In this document: positions 17,301 through 25,389 of the stretch, piece by piece
Layout: every line of letters starts with the position of its first letter
How positions within the stretch are numbered: position 1 is the first letter of the stretch
From: an uncultured Desulfarculaceae bacterium
GTDB lineage: Bacteria > Desulfobacterota > Desulfarculia > Desulfarculales > Desulfarculaceae
Assembly (NCBI GenBank): GCA_937908275.1
Contig: CALERA010000362.1
Span: forward strand, 1 to 39,207
Length of the DNA stretch: 39,207 nt
Direction of reading: 5' to 3'
Made by a program: the position numbers and the translations under genes
The notes under the pieces: model-generated
The model's database searches: none
Told to the model about the DNA's origin: nothing
The model's input: only the letters and a program-made list of their open reading frames with translations

Positions 17301-18115
17301 AGCATGACCAGGGTGTTGTAGTTGGCGTAGAGGCGGGTTTCCAGGGTCTTGATCGCCGCGATCTGCTGCGCGGCCAGGGGGCTGGTGAAGGTGGTGGCCA
17401 GGATCTCCTGCGGCAGCTCGGACTCGGACAGGCCGCGCAGGGTCTCCAGGTCCAGCAGGACCTCTTCCTCGTCCTTCTCGCCCGCCACCAACTGACGGTA
17501 AAGCGCCTCCAGGCGTTGCTGGTGGCCCCTGACCTGGGCTTGCAGGTCGACCAGGAAGACCTGCTTCAGGGCCTGGAAGTCCTGGCGCGGATAGTCGCCC
17601 ACCCGGGAGAAATAGGGGATGAGGTGGTTGAGATAGATCAGGATGCCCCGCTTCAGCAGGTGCGAGTCCTTGAGCACCCGGGTGGCCAGGCCTTGGGGGG
17701 AGGCGAAGTTTTGCAGGTCCAGGGTCACCTGGTCGCCGCTGAGGTCGAAAAACACCGTCTGGAAATGAGGCGCGGCCTGGAGCAGGCGCAGGCCGCAACT
17801 CTGGGCCTGCAGCGCCTCGTCCCAGCGGTTCCAGGCCACCACGCCCTGGTCGAAGACCTCGCGCCCCAGGCGGAACGGCAGGTGCAGATTGACGGTTTCG
17901 CCGGCCAGCAGCCGTTCGCGGGAGATGACCCAGTTGGGCAGGGAAATGCGTGCGCCGTGAACGCTGATATCAAGGATGACGTACTGAAACGACTGGTGGT
18001 TGGATTCCAGGGAGCCCAGGAACGGCATCACCAGGGAATCCACCGGCAGGCGCAGTTCGCGCCGCTGCTCGGCGCTGGGTTGGCTTTGCTCGGGGCCTGA
18101 TTCACTGCTCGCCAT
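17273..18115 (-). CDS. PilZ-domain c-di-GMP receptor-like protein with helical C-terminal half
   Basis: The 280-residue protein has an N-terminal PilZ domain with both c-di-GMP-binding motifs: RxxxR (Arg18-Arg22 in RRELR) and DxSxxG (Asp49-Gly54 in DISVHG). From about residue 120 on it is mainly helical and charged, with no family I recognise (FQALKQVFLVDLQAQVRG, then an acidic KDEEEVLLDLE). I chose the ATG at 18115, with GGTGGAG upstream. The open frame extends further but has no support there. It ends inside the glycosidase gene on the other strand, so the two messages would be antisense over 28 bases. It may transmit c-di-GMP to the polysaccharide synthase. Confidence 0.82.
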   Translation of the reverse strand: MASSESGPEQSQPSAEQRRELRLPVDSLVMPFLGSLESNHQSFQYVILDISVHGARISLPNWVISRERLLAGETVNLHLPFRLGREVFDQGVVAWNRWDEALQAQSCGLRLLQAAPHFQTVFFDLSGDQVTLDLQNFASPQGLATRVLKDSHLLKRGILIYLNHLIPYFSRVGDYPRQDFQALKQVFLVDLQAQVRGHQQRLEALYRQLVAGEKDEEEVLLDLETLRGLSESELPQEILATTFTSPLAAQQIAAIKTLETRLYANYNTLVMLYLRVFAGR

Positions 18116-18347
18116 GATCAGCTCCACCCCCTCTGATTCCACCATAGGGCAGAAGGCGGGCGCGAGCAAGCAATCTCCCGATCCCACAGGGTAATGCTGG
18201 CATGAAGCCGGAGAGGTGACCGGAGTCTGGGGGAGGCTTGCCAAGCATGGCCCGGCCCTGCCCGCGCGAGCCTGGCGGCCAGCGTATCCGGAACGGGGAG
18301 CGACGCCGACGCTTTCGGCCGCGGCCGGGAAGCGACCAGATGGCGTG

Positions 18348-18392
18348 TACCTATTGGTAGGTAATATCCGAAAAAGCTTCTGTTTGGTAGGT
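18348..18392. promoter_or_regulatory. Palindrome and half-site repeat upstream of PilZ gene
   Basis: TACCTA-TTGG-TAGGTA at 18348-18363 is a perfect six-base-arm palindrome. Its right half, TTGGTAGGT (18354-18362), recurs exactly 30 bases downstream at 18384-18392, about three helical turns. It lies roughly 230-280 bases upstream of the PilZ start. A regulator-binding site is plausible. The protein is unknown. Confidence 0.4.
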
Positions 18393-19020
18393 TGGTCCGG
18401 GCCTGCGAACACGCAATAGTCAGCCCTGACGAGCGGTGTTTCCAAAACTGTGACACCTCAATCGAGTTCAGCCCGTAAAACGAAACGTCAAACCACTAAA
18501 ACCATCCCTTCACGTTGATGCCCATCCCGCTTGGCCAATCATGAACCAAGCCCATTCCTCCTTTTGCCCCCACGGAAAATCAGGCCCCTACTCGCCAAGG
18601 CCATCGCTAATGTCGCGGGCCGGGCTCTCATTGGTTTGGCGCGGTCGGGGCGCTGGCCTGGAGGGGATTTGGGGCCTGGCCGGGAGGCCGCGGCCAGCCA
18701 CCCGATCCGTCATTAAGCCTGGCTGGTTGATGGAATTAACTCATTATAACCATTGAAACATATGCCAACCTCCAGGCCTGGTCAGCCGGCTGTCCCCGGC
18801 GAGTCATCAGGGTGACTGACGCCTGGTTGGACGGCTCACGCGCCCGGTCCGCGCCACGCCGAGTTCGCGCGCGGGTTGGCGGCGATAAAAATCCACCACC
18901 AGCACGATCGGCCAGGGATCAATGTTGACGGTCTGGCAAACGATGGGAGCCTTTTCCTGGCGTCATTGTCGATTGCTGGTCCGGTTTGTTGGCAAGGCCG
19001 GAAGCCGCGCTTAGGAATAA

Positions 19021-19037
19021 TTGGCACGTGAATTGAA
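19021..19037 (+). promoter_or_regulatory. Sigma-54 (-24/-12) type promoter
   Basis: The sequence TTGGCACGTGAATTGAA has TGGCACG and TTGA with exactly ten bases between GG and the -12 dinucleotide. It reads GA rather than the preferred GC at -13/-12. Transcription would start near 19048, giving a leader of about 58 bases to the ATG at 19106. The same TGGCACG-N4-TTGAA pattern occurs before the Hdr operon. Confidence 0.5.
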
Positions 19038-19105
19038 TGTGAATGACGCGCTTTCATGAGGCCGGGTCGGGGGGACGCGACAGCTCTTGCCGAGGAACAG
19101 GTGCA

Positions 19106-20134
19106 ATGCCCGAGAGAATCCTGGCGCTTTCCAAGGAAGTCTCCGAACTGGTCACCGCCAAGGTCAAGGACATCCTGGGGGTCACCCGCTCCACCAAGAT
19201 GCTGGCCCTGAACGCGGCGGTGGAGGCGGCCCGGGCCGGCGAGGCCGGGCGGGGCTTTTCCATCGTGGCCCAGGAGGTGGGCCGGGTCTCGGAGTCGATC
19301 CGCGGCATCACCGACGAGCTGGGCAAGGCCCTGGAGGAGCGGGTCGAGCGCCTGGACAGCCTGGGACGGCAGATGGTGGCCAACGTGCGCGGCAGCCGGC
19401 TGTCGGACCTGGCCCTGAACATGATCGACATCATCGACCGCAACCTCTACGAGCGCTCCTGCGACGTGCGCTGGTGGGCCACCGACGCGGCGGTGGTGGA
19501 CTGCGCCGCTGATCCCACCCCCGAGAACAGCCGCTACGCCGGCCAGCGCCTGGGCGTGATCCTGGATTCCTACACGGTTTACCTGGATCTTTGGGTGCTG
19601 GACGCCCGGGGCGCCGTCCTGGCCAACGGCCGGCCGGACCGTTACCGGGTGAAAGGCAGCAACCACAGCGGGGACGCCTGGTTCCGGGACGCCATGGCCA
19701 CCCGCGACGGCTCCCAGTTCGCGGTGGCCGACGTGGAGCTGCGCCCGGAGCTGGGCAACCAGGCCGTGGCCACCTACGCCACCGCCATCCGCGAGGGGGG
19801 CGAGACCCACGGCCGGGTCCTGGGGGTGCTGGGCATCTTCTTCGACTGGGGGCCCCAGGCCCAGGGGGTGGTCAACGGCGTGCGCCTGAGCGAGGAGGAG
19901 GCGGCCCGCACCCGCTGTCTGCTGCTGGACTCCGGCCACCGGATCATCGCCGCCTCCAACAACGAAGGCATCCTGAGCGACATCTTTCCCCTGCGCAGCG
20001 ACAAGCAGGCCAAGGGCAACTACCTGGACCAGGGCGGGGCCATGGTGGGCTTCGCCCTGACCCCGGGTTACGAGACCTACCAGGGCCTGGGCTGGTACGG
20101 GGTGGTGGTGCAGCAGCCTCCCAAGATCAAATGA
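19106..20134 (+). CDS. Soluble chemotaxis-type signalling protein with C-terminal Cache-like sensor
   Basis: The 342-residue protein has a short MCP signalling hairpin at its N-terminus. The conserved tip LALNAAVEAARAGE-GRGF spans about residues 33-51, followed by IVAQEV. A linker helix to about residue 115 leads into a C-terminal domain resembling Cache (LDSYTVYLDLWVLDARGAVLANG, SGDAWFRDAMATRDGSQFAVADVEL). No membrane helix is visible, and domain order is reversed relative to ordinary receptors. The hairpin arms are much shorter than in canonical MCPs. The ATG at 19106 has GAGGA about nine bases upstream. An earlier in-frame ATG at 19043 lacks one and precedes the predicted transcription start. 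It probably signals to a CheA-type kinase. No che genes are nearby. Confidence 0.8.
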   Translation: MPERILALSKEVSELVTAKVKDILGVTRSTKMLALNAAVEAARAGEAGRGFSIVAQEVGRVSESIRGITDELGKALEERVERLDSLGRQMVANVRGSRLSDLALNMIDIIDRNLYERSCDVRWWATDAAVVDCAADPTPENSRYAGQRLGVILDSYTVYLDLWVLDARGAVLANGRPDRYRVKGSNHSGDAWFRDAMATRDGSQFAVADVELRPELGNQAVATYATAIREGGETHGRVLGVLGIFFDWGPQAQGVVNGVRLSEEEAARTRCLLLDSGHRIIAASNNEGILSDIFPLRSDKQAKGNYLDQGGAMVGFALTPGYETYQGLGWYGVVVQQPPKIK

Positions 20135-20164
20135 GCCAACCCGGACGCCGGCCCCAAGCCAAGG

Positions 20165-20214
20165 TCCCGGGCGTCCCAGTCAGCCGCTGAGGCGGCGACC
20201 AGGAGCGCCCGGGA
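20165..20214. terminator. Nested hairpin between convergent genes
   Basis: Outer arms TCCCGGGCG (20165-20173) and CGCCCGGGA (20206-20214) are perfectly complementary and enclose a second hairpin, GCCGC-TGAG-GCGGC (20183-20196). It lies in the 116-base gap between the ends of the chemotaxis-type gene (plus) and the Hdr operon (minus). No T-tract is present on either side, so it may be a structural barrier or processing site rather than a classic intrinsic terminator. Confidence 0.45.
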
Positions 20215-20250
20215 CTCGACCTGCGCGCGGCTGCCGCCGCTGGACCCAAT

Positions 20251-21393
20251 CTACCCCAGATTCTCGGCCAAAAGCTCGCTGATTTCCATGATCCGCAAGT
20301 CCTCCAGGCCGGCGGTCTTGCGGCTGTCCTCCAAGAGCGAGACGCAGTAGGGGCAGGCCGTGGCCAGCACCTGGGCCCCGGCCGCCGCCGCCTCTTGCAC
20401 CCGCAGCAGGCTGAAGCGTTGCTCGGGCGGGGTCTCCATCCAGACCCGTCCGCCGCCGCCCCCGCAGCAGAGCGAGAACTCCTTCTCGCGCTCCAGCTCC
20501 ACCACCTGGACCCCGCAGGCACTGATCGCCGCGCGGGGCGGATCAAAGACCCCGCCGTGGCGACCCAGGTAACAAGGATCGTGATAGGCCACCTTGCGGC
20601 CGTCGCTGGCGCTCAGGGGCAGCCTGCCGGCGGCGGCCAGCTCGGCCAGGAGCTGGCTGGAGTGGATCACCTGGTATTCGCCGCCCAGGGCGGGATAGTC
20701 GCGGCTGAAGGTCTGGAGGCAGTGGGGCGAGGTGGTGATGATCTTCTTGACCCCGTGGGCCTGGAACATCTCCAGGTTGGCCTTGGCCAGCTTCTGGAAC
20801 AGGGCCTCGTCGCCGATCTTGCGCACGCTCTCGCCGCAGCAGTTCTGTTCCGGCCCCAGCACGCCATAGGAAACCCCGGCCCGGTTCAGGAGCTCCACCA
20901 GGGAGCGGGCGATCTTCTGGCTGCGCTGCTCGTAGCAGGAGGTGCAGCAGACAAAGAGCAGGTGCTCCTTGTCCGGGGTGAAGGCGGGGACCTCCAGGCC
21001 CTCGCTCCAGGCCATGCGCTTCTCGCGCGGCTCGGACCAGGGATTGCCATTGGCGTGGCAGGAGCCCAGCACCGCCTTGAGGGTCTCTGGCGCGCCGCCG
21101 GATTCCACCACCAGCGAGCGCATGGCCCGCATCACCCCGATGATGTCCACCTCCCGGGGGCAGTTGATGACGCATTTGTTGCAGGTGGTGCAGCCGAAGA
21201 GCACGTCGTCGGATTCATAACCCTCCAGGCCCAACTGGCCCTGGCGGATCATCAGGCGGGGCAGGAACTCTCCCGCCACCTCGCGCCAGGGACAGACGGC
21301 GGCGCAGAGGCCGCACTGCATGCAGGCGTTGAGGTCAACGCCGCCGCTTTCCACGATGGCCTGGTTGACCTCGATGAACGGCGTCTGGCCCAT
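20251..21393 (-). CDS. HdrD-like protein: ferredoxin domain plus two CCG domains
   Basis: The 380-residue protein has two [4Fe-4S] motifs (Cys24-27-30-34 and Cys68-71-74-78) followed by two CCG domains. CCG1 uses CTSC, NCCGE (185-186) and SPHC. CCG2 uses Cys274, LCCGG (309-310) and CPYC (347-350). This is the HdrC-HdrB fusion known as HdrD, whose CCG clusters carry out disulfide/heterodisulfide chemistry or sulfur transfer. No HdrE cytochrome is present, so it is likely soluble and works with the HdrA-like proteins encoded upstream. A GGGGAGGAG ribosome-binding site precedes the ATG. It is the last gene of the minus-strand operon, 24 bases after the DsrE-like gene. Confidence 0.9.
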   Translation of the reverse strand: MGQTPFIEVNQAIVESGGVDLNACMQCGLCAAVCPWREVAGEFLPRLMIRQGQLGLEGYESDDVLFGCTTCNKCVINCPREVDIIGVMRAMRSLVVESGGAPETLKAVLGSCHANGNPWSEPREKRMAWSEGLEVPAFTPDKEHLLFVCCTSCYEQRSQKIARSLVELLNRAGVSYGVLGPEQNCCGESVRKIGDEALFQKLAKANLEMFQAHGVKKIITTSPHCLQTFSRDYPALGGEYQVIHSSQLLAELAAAGRLPLSASDGRKVAYHDPCYLGRHGGVFDPPRAAISACGVQVVELEREKEFSLCCGGGGGRVWMETPPEQRFSLLRVQEAAAAGAQVLATACPYCVSLLEDSRKTAGLEDLRIMEISELLAENLG

Positions 21394-21417
21394 GATCGGC
21401 TCCTCCCCGCGACGGAA

Positions 21418-21789
21418 TTAGTAGACCAGGCTGGCGTTGGCCGACAACAGCTCCATGGTCAGGGCCGCGCCGGCCACCGGGGCCGCGCCCTCGATCAGGT
21501 CGCTCTCGGCGATCTTGCGCTCCTTGATGCAGGGCACGCAGACCAGCAGCTTGCCGCCCTGGGCCATGAAGCTTTTGACCAGGTCCTGCAAGGGGGGCAG
21601 GCCGGCGGCGAAGACGTTTTCCAGATAGCCCTTCTTGGCCAGGAAGACCCCGGTGCCCTGCAGGGCCACCACCGCCTGCACGTCCATGGTCAGGGCGGCG
21701 TTGGCCAGGACAAAGGGCAGGCTGGCCCGCTCGGGGTCCTCGCCGGCGTGGGTGCAGATATAGACGATTTTTTCGGTGTTCTCGGACAT
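21418..21789 (-). CDS. DsrE/DsrF-family sulfur-carrier-like protein
   Basis: This 123-residue single-domain protein has a DsrE-like fold: it opens IVYICTHAGEDPERASLPFVLANAALTM and carries the helix and loop VCVPCIKERKI, whose Cys-x-x-Cys could hold persulfide sulfur. DsrE, TusD and related proteins pass sulfane sulfur between TusA and oxidoreductases. Having a TusA protein in the same operon supports that reading. AAAGG lies upstream of the ATG. Gaps of 25 and 24 bases to its neighbours put it firmly in the operon. Confidence 0.82.
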   Translation of the reverse strand: MSENTEKIVYICTHAGEDPERASLPFVLANAALTMDVQAVVALQGTGVFLAKKGYLENVFAAGLPPLQDLVKSFMAQGGKLLVCVPCIKERKIAESDLIEGAAPVAGAALTMELLSANASLVY

Positions 21790-21814
21790 CTTGGAATCCT
21801 TTCGTGGGTATGGT

Positions 21815-22126
21815 TCAGTCCTGCTGGTCCCCGCCGGCGGCGGTTCCGTTCTGGGTCAGGGCGTAGCGGAAATAGCTCCCCTGCTTGTCCGCCTCCACCA
21901 CCTGGCCGTACTTGCGCAAGGAAGCCAAGAGCCACAACACCCTCTGGGGGGCCAGGCCGGTGGTCACGGCCAGGCTGGGCGGATCGGCCGGCCCGGCGGC
22001 CAGAGCCTGGCGCAGGGCCTTGATCTCCTGGTTCTGGGCCCGCACCAGGTCCAGGGCGTGGCGCACGTTTTCGTGCAGGCTTTCCTTGCGGGCCTTCAGC
22101 GCGGCCCGGCGCTCGGCGTCGTTCAT
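21815..22126 (-). CDS. Small winged-helix-like protein in Hdr operon
   Basis: The 103-residue protein has a charged N-terminal helix (RRAALKARKESLHENVRHALDLVRAQNQEIKAL) followed by a probable winged helix: PSLAVTTGLAPQRVLWLLASLRKYGQVVEADKQGSYFRYAL. It may bind DNA, but small winged-helix proteins inside redox operons can also be complex subunits. I cannot name a family. The start at 22126 overlaps the preceding stop (ATGA) and has a strong AAGGAGG six bases upstream. The upstream extension of the open frame is a shadow of the HdrA-like gene. Confidence 0.75.
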   Translation of the reverse strand: MNDAERRAALKARKESLHENVRHALDLVRAQNQEIKALRQALAAGPADPPSLAVTTGLAPQRVLWLLASLRKYGQVVEADKQGSYFRYALTQNGTAAGGDQQD

Positions 22127-24027
22127 GCCTGGCCTCCTTGCTCCGCCCCGCTCTGGGCGATGGCCTGGACCATGGCCCGGAACTGGGGCAGGCTCCAGCC
22201 CGCCACCTGGATCGCCTCCGCGGGACAGGCCGCCACGCAGACCCCGCAGCCCAGGCACAGGGCCGGCTCCACCCGGGCCTTTTGTCCGGCGGCGGTTTCA
22301 ATCAGGGTCAGGGCGCCCTCGCGCAGGCAGGCCGCCACGCAGTCGCCGCAGCCGTCGCAGCGGGCCAGGTCCACCGTGGCCACGAAGGGCTCCAGCTCCA
22401 CCTGGCCCCGGGTGACCAGGCCGGCGGCCTTGACCGCCGCCGCCGCCGCGGCGCTGGCCGCCTCGCCCACGTCCATGGGGGCCTGGCAGGTTCCGGCCAG
22501 GAACAGCCCGCCGCTGGCCAGCTCCACCGGCCGCAGCTTGGGGTGGACCTCCTGCAGGAAGCCGTCCGCCCCCTGGGGCAGCTTCATCAACTGGGTCAGC
22601 TCGGCCACCGGCCCGGGCTCCATGCCCACCGCCAGCACCACCAGGTCCACCCCCAGCTCCAGTTCCTCGCCGGCCAGGATGGTGTCCTTGACCGTGACCT
22701 TGAGCGGGTTGTCGCCGCTGTCGTCGGCCTCCACCCGGGGCGGGTCCTCGGGGTTGAAGCGGGCGAAGACCACCCCGGAGCGCGAGGCCTTGAGGTAGTA
22801 GTCCTCGTGGCCCCGGCCATAGCTGCGGATGTCGCGGTAGAGCTCGTAGATGGTGGTCTCCGGGAAGCGCTCGCGGGCCTCGCCGGCGGCCTGGAGGCTG
22901 GCGGTGCAGCAGACCCGGGAGCAGTGCTGGTTCAGCTCCCGGCCCGGCGGGGGCTCGTGAATCCCCGGGATCTGGCGCGAGCCCACGCAGTGGACCAGGG
23001 CCAGGGAGGCCACCGGCGATCCCTCGAAGGCCAGGGGTTGACCCGCGGGGATGGCCGCCATCAGGGCGATGAACTCCGGCAGGGTCAGCACCCGGGACGA
23101 CTGGCGATAGCCGTACTCGCCCTCGGGAGGCTGGTAATGGCGGAAGCCGGTGGCCAGCACCACCGCGCCGGTGTTCAGCTCGATCCGGCGTTCGGCGTTG
23201 GGCGGGGCGACCGGCAACACCCCCCGGAAGGGCTGGCACTCCGGACCTGGCTCGCCAAAGCGGGCCAGGCGCTCCAGGGTCTCGTCGTCCCTGGGCGGGG
23301 CCTGGCTCAGGCTCAGGTGGAAGTCGCCCACGTAGCCGGAGAAGCCGGTCAGGCGGGCGCAGGTGTAGAGGCTGATCCGCTCCTGGGCCAGCACCCGCCG
23401 GGCCAGGCCGGTCAGCAGATCGGCCGCCGCCTCGTTGGTGGGGAAGGTGCGGTCCAGGAGGGCCAGGTTGCCGCCCAGGAAGGGCGTGGTCTCCACCAGG
23501 GCCACCTCCACCCCGCGCGCGGCCAGGTCCAGGGCCGCGGTCAGCCCGGCCACGCCCCCGCCGATGACCGTGGCGTGCCTGGTGGCGGCCACCCGGATGG
23601 GCATGAGCGGGGCCAACTCCCGCGCCTTGGCCGTGGCGGCCGCCACCAGGGCCGTGGCCTTGGCGGTGGCGCCGGGTCCGTGGTGGACCCAGCTCACCTG
23701 CTCGCGGATATTGGCGTGCTCGTAGAGGTAGGGATTGAGGCCGGCCCGGCGCAGGACCTCGCGAAAGGTGGTCTCGTGCAAGGCCGGGGCGCACGAGGCC
23801 ACCACCACCCGGTCCACCCGGCCGCTGGTCAGGTCCTCCAGGATCATCTGCTGGCCGGGATCCGAGCACATGAAGCTGTAGTGGCGGGCAGCGGTCACTC
23901 CGGGCAGGCCGGCGGCCTGCCGGGCCACCTGTTCCACGTCCACCTGGTCGCTGATGTTGCCCCCGCAGTGGCAGACGTAGACCCCCACCTTGGGTTCGGG
24001 ATGGTTGTTTGGGCGGTCTTGACTCAT
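22123..24027 (-). CDS. HdrA-like flavoprotein, longer paralog
   Basis: At 634 residues this has the HdrA N-terminus (YVCHCGGNISDQVDVEQV, YSFMCSDPGQ, VVVASCAPALHETTFR, NIREQVSWVH). A FAD-binding GGGVAG follows near residue 155, then HCSRVCC, and two C-terminal [4Fe-4S] motifs (CDGCGDCVAAC, CLGCGVCVAACP). It lacks the central DCSxCI-type cysteine pair that normally follows FPT in HdrA: here FPT is followed by NEAAAD. It also has no fused MvhD. HdrA proteins hold the flavin that bifurcates or confurcates electrons. The missing cysteines are present in the neighbouring shorter paralog, so the two may act together. GAGGGAGG precedes the start. Confidence 0.9.
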   Translation of the reverse strand: MSQDRPNNHPEPKVGVYVCHCGGNISDQVDVEQVARQAAGLPGVTAARHYSFMCSDPGQQMILEDLTSGRVDRVVVASCAPALHETTFREVLRRAGLNPYLYEHANIREQVSWVHHGPGATAKATALVAAATAKARELAPLMPIRVAATRHATVIGGGVAGLTAALDLAARGVEVALVETTPFLGGNLALLDRTFPTNEAAADLLTGLARRVLAQERISLYTCARLTGFSGYVGDFHLSLSQAPPRDDETLERLARFGEPGPECQPFRGVLPVAPPNAERRIELNTGAVVLATGFRHYQPPEGEYGYRQSSRVLTLPEFIALMAAIPAGQPLAFEGSPVASLALVHCVGSRQIPGIHEPPPGRELNQHCSRVCCTASLQAAGEARERFPETTIYELYRDIRSYGRGHEDYYLKASRSGVVFARFNPEDPPRVEADDSGDNPLKVTVKDTILAGEELELGVDLVVLAVGMEPGPVAELTQLMKLPQGADGFLQEVHPKLRPVELASGGLFLAGTCQAPMDVGEAASAAAAAAVKAAGLVTRGQVELEPFVATVDLARCDGCGDCVAACLREGALTLIETAAGQKARVEPALCLGCGVCVAACPAEAIQVAGWSLPQFRAMVQAIAQSGAEQGGQA

Positions 24028-24044
24028 GAGAGCCTCCCTCTGCT

Positions 24045-25361
24045 CTAGGCCGCGGCCCGGCCGGCGGCCCGCCGGGCGGCCAGGTAGGCGGCCGCCTGGC
24101 TGGCGGCGGCCCCGGCCTCCACGATGGTGTCCACGATGTCCTTGGGACCCAGGGCCGTCCCGGCGGCGAAAACCCCCTCCTGATCAGTCAGGGGCGGGGC
24201 CAGCTTGGGGCTGACCGAGCCCAGGAAGCCGTCCGCCCCCAGGCCCACCCCCAGGCCGGTGGGGTCCAGCTCGGCCGCCGGCAGCACGGCCAGGGACATC
24301 ACCACCAGGTCGTGCTCGCGTTCCTGGCCCCCGCCGCCGCCCTCCTGGTCCTCGTAGCGCAGGCGCACCGCGCCCTCGGCCGTGCTGCCCACCACCACCG
24401 GCTTGGCCTTGACGAACTCCACGCCCATGGCCTTGGCGTTTTGGAAAAACTGCTCGTAATTCTTGCCAAAGGCGCGGATGTCCAGGTAGTAGACCGTCAG
24501 GTCGGCCAGGGGCAGGGCCCCGGAGAGCAGCATGGCCTGCTTGATGGCGTACATGCAGCAGACCCGCGAGCAGTAGGGCACTCCCAGGTTGAGGTCGCGG
24601 GAGCCGGCGCACTGGATGAAGGCCACCGAGTCCGGCTCCTTGCCATCGCTGGGGCGCAGCACCCGCATGTAGGGGCCATGGGGGGCCAGGAGGCGCTCCA
24701 TCTGCAAGGAGGTGATCAGGTTGGGCTGGCGGGCGGCCGGCCCATAGGCCCGGTTGGGGTAGTCGGTCATCAGGCGGAAGCCGGTGGCCAGGACCACCGC
24801 CTCGGCGGTGAGCGATATCTCCTGGGGCTGTTGCAGCAGGTCCACCGCGCCGGTGGGGCAGACCTTCTCGCACTTGCCGCAGAAGGTGCAGTTTTCCTCC
24901 TCGCGCAGGGCCACCTGGGGGATGGCGTTGCCAAAGGGGATGTAGATGGCCTTGCGCGCGGCGAACCCGCCCTGGTCGGCGTCGGGCAGGAGCACCGGGC
25001 AGGCGTACTCGCACTGGCGGCAGCCGATGCACTGGTCCTCGTCCACGAAGCGGGCCTTGCGCTCGATCCGGGCCGCGAAGCCCCCGCCCGCCCGCTCCAG
25101 GCCCGCCAGGCGGCTGTAGGTCAGCAGGCTGATGCGGGGGTGATGGGCGGCGGCGGCCATCTTGGGGGTGGTGATGCAACTGGCGCAGTCCAGGGTGGGG
25201 AAGACCTTGGACAGGCGGATCATCTTGCCGCCCACCGAGGCATCCTCCTCCACCACCGCCACCCTGAAGCCCTGCTCGGCCAGGTCCAGGGCGGCCTGCA
25301 ACCCGGCGATGCCCCCGCCCACCACCAGGGCGTCGTAGTGGTTTTCCGGCGCGTGGTTCAT
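24045..25361 (-). CDS. HdrA/QmoA-like flavoprotein, shorter paralog
   Basis: The 438-residue protein begins directly with a Rossmann FAD motif (VVGGGIAGLQAAL). The pair DCASCITTPKM, typical of HdrA, comes next. Two [4Fe-4S] motifs (CIGCRQCEYACP and CTFCGKCEKVCP) and the conserved YCSRVCC follow. It therefore resembles the core of HdrA without its N-terminal domain, at a length near QmoA (QmoA itself lacks these ferredoxin motifs). It likely passes electrons between flavin and Fe-S centres of a cytoplasmic complex with the other HdrA-like protein, MvhD and HdrD. It starts 28 bases after the MvhD-like gene and ends 17 bases before the longer paralog. Confidence 0.9.
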   Translation of the reverse strand: MNHAPENHYDALVVGGGIAGLQAALDLAEQGFRVAVVEEDASVGGKMIRLSKVFPTLDCASCITTPKMAAAAHHPRISLLTYSRLAGLERAGGGFAARIERKARFVDEDQCIGCRQCEYACPVLLPDADQGGFAARKAIYIPFGNAIPQVALREEENCTFCGKCEKVCPTGAVDLLQQPQEISLTAEAVVLATGFRLMTDYPNRAYGPAARQPNLITSLQMERLLAPHGPYMRVLRPSDGKEPDSVAFIQCAGSRDLNLGVPYCSRVCCMYAIKQAMLLSGALPLADLTVYYLDIRAFGKNYEQFFQNAKAMGVEFVKAKPVVVGSTAEGAVRLRYEDQEGGGGGQEREHDLVVMSLAVLPAAELDPTGLGVGLGADGFLGSVSPKLAPPLTDQEGVFAAGTALGPKDIVDTIVEAGAAASQAAAYLAARRAAGRAAA

Positions 25362-25389
25362 GGCGCTGCCCTCTCCCGGCTTGGCGCGG

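Larger units (their letters stand above)
18116..19105. other. 990-base gene-free region
   Basis: Between the PilZ and chemotaxis-type genes I see no supported gene. Short frames at 18531 and 18541 lack ribosome-binding sites and normal composition. The region holds a palindrome with a half-site repeat (18348-18392), scattered AT-rich patches (18720-18770), and the sigma-54-like promoter at 19021-19037. On the minus strand at 18800-18950 a short open stretch looks faintly protein-like but lacks a start. Confidence 0.5.

Noticed and set aside
18531..18756. Short plus-strand frames in the gene-free region
   Set aside because: No ribosome-binding site and no family resemblance.
18800..18950. Protein-like open stretch on the minus strand
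   Set aside because: It lacks a start codon with a ribosome-binding site and has a stop just upstream. At most an unrecognisable gene remnant.
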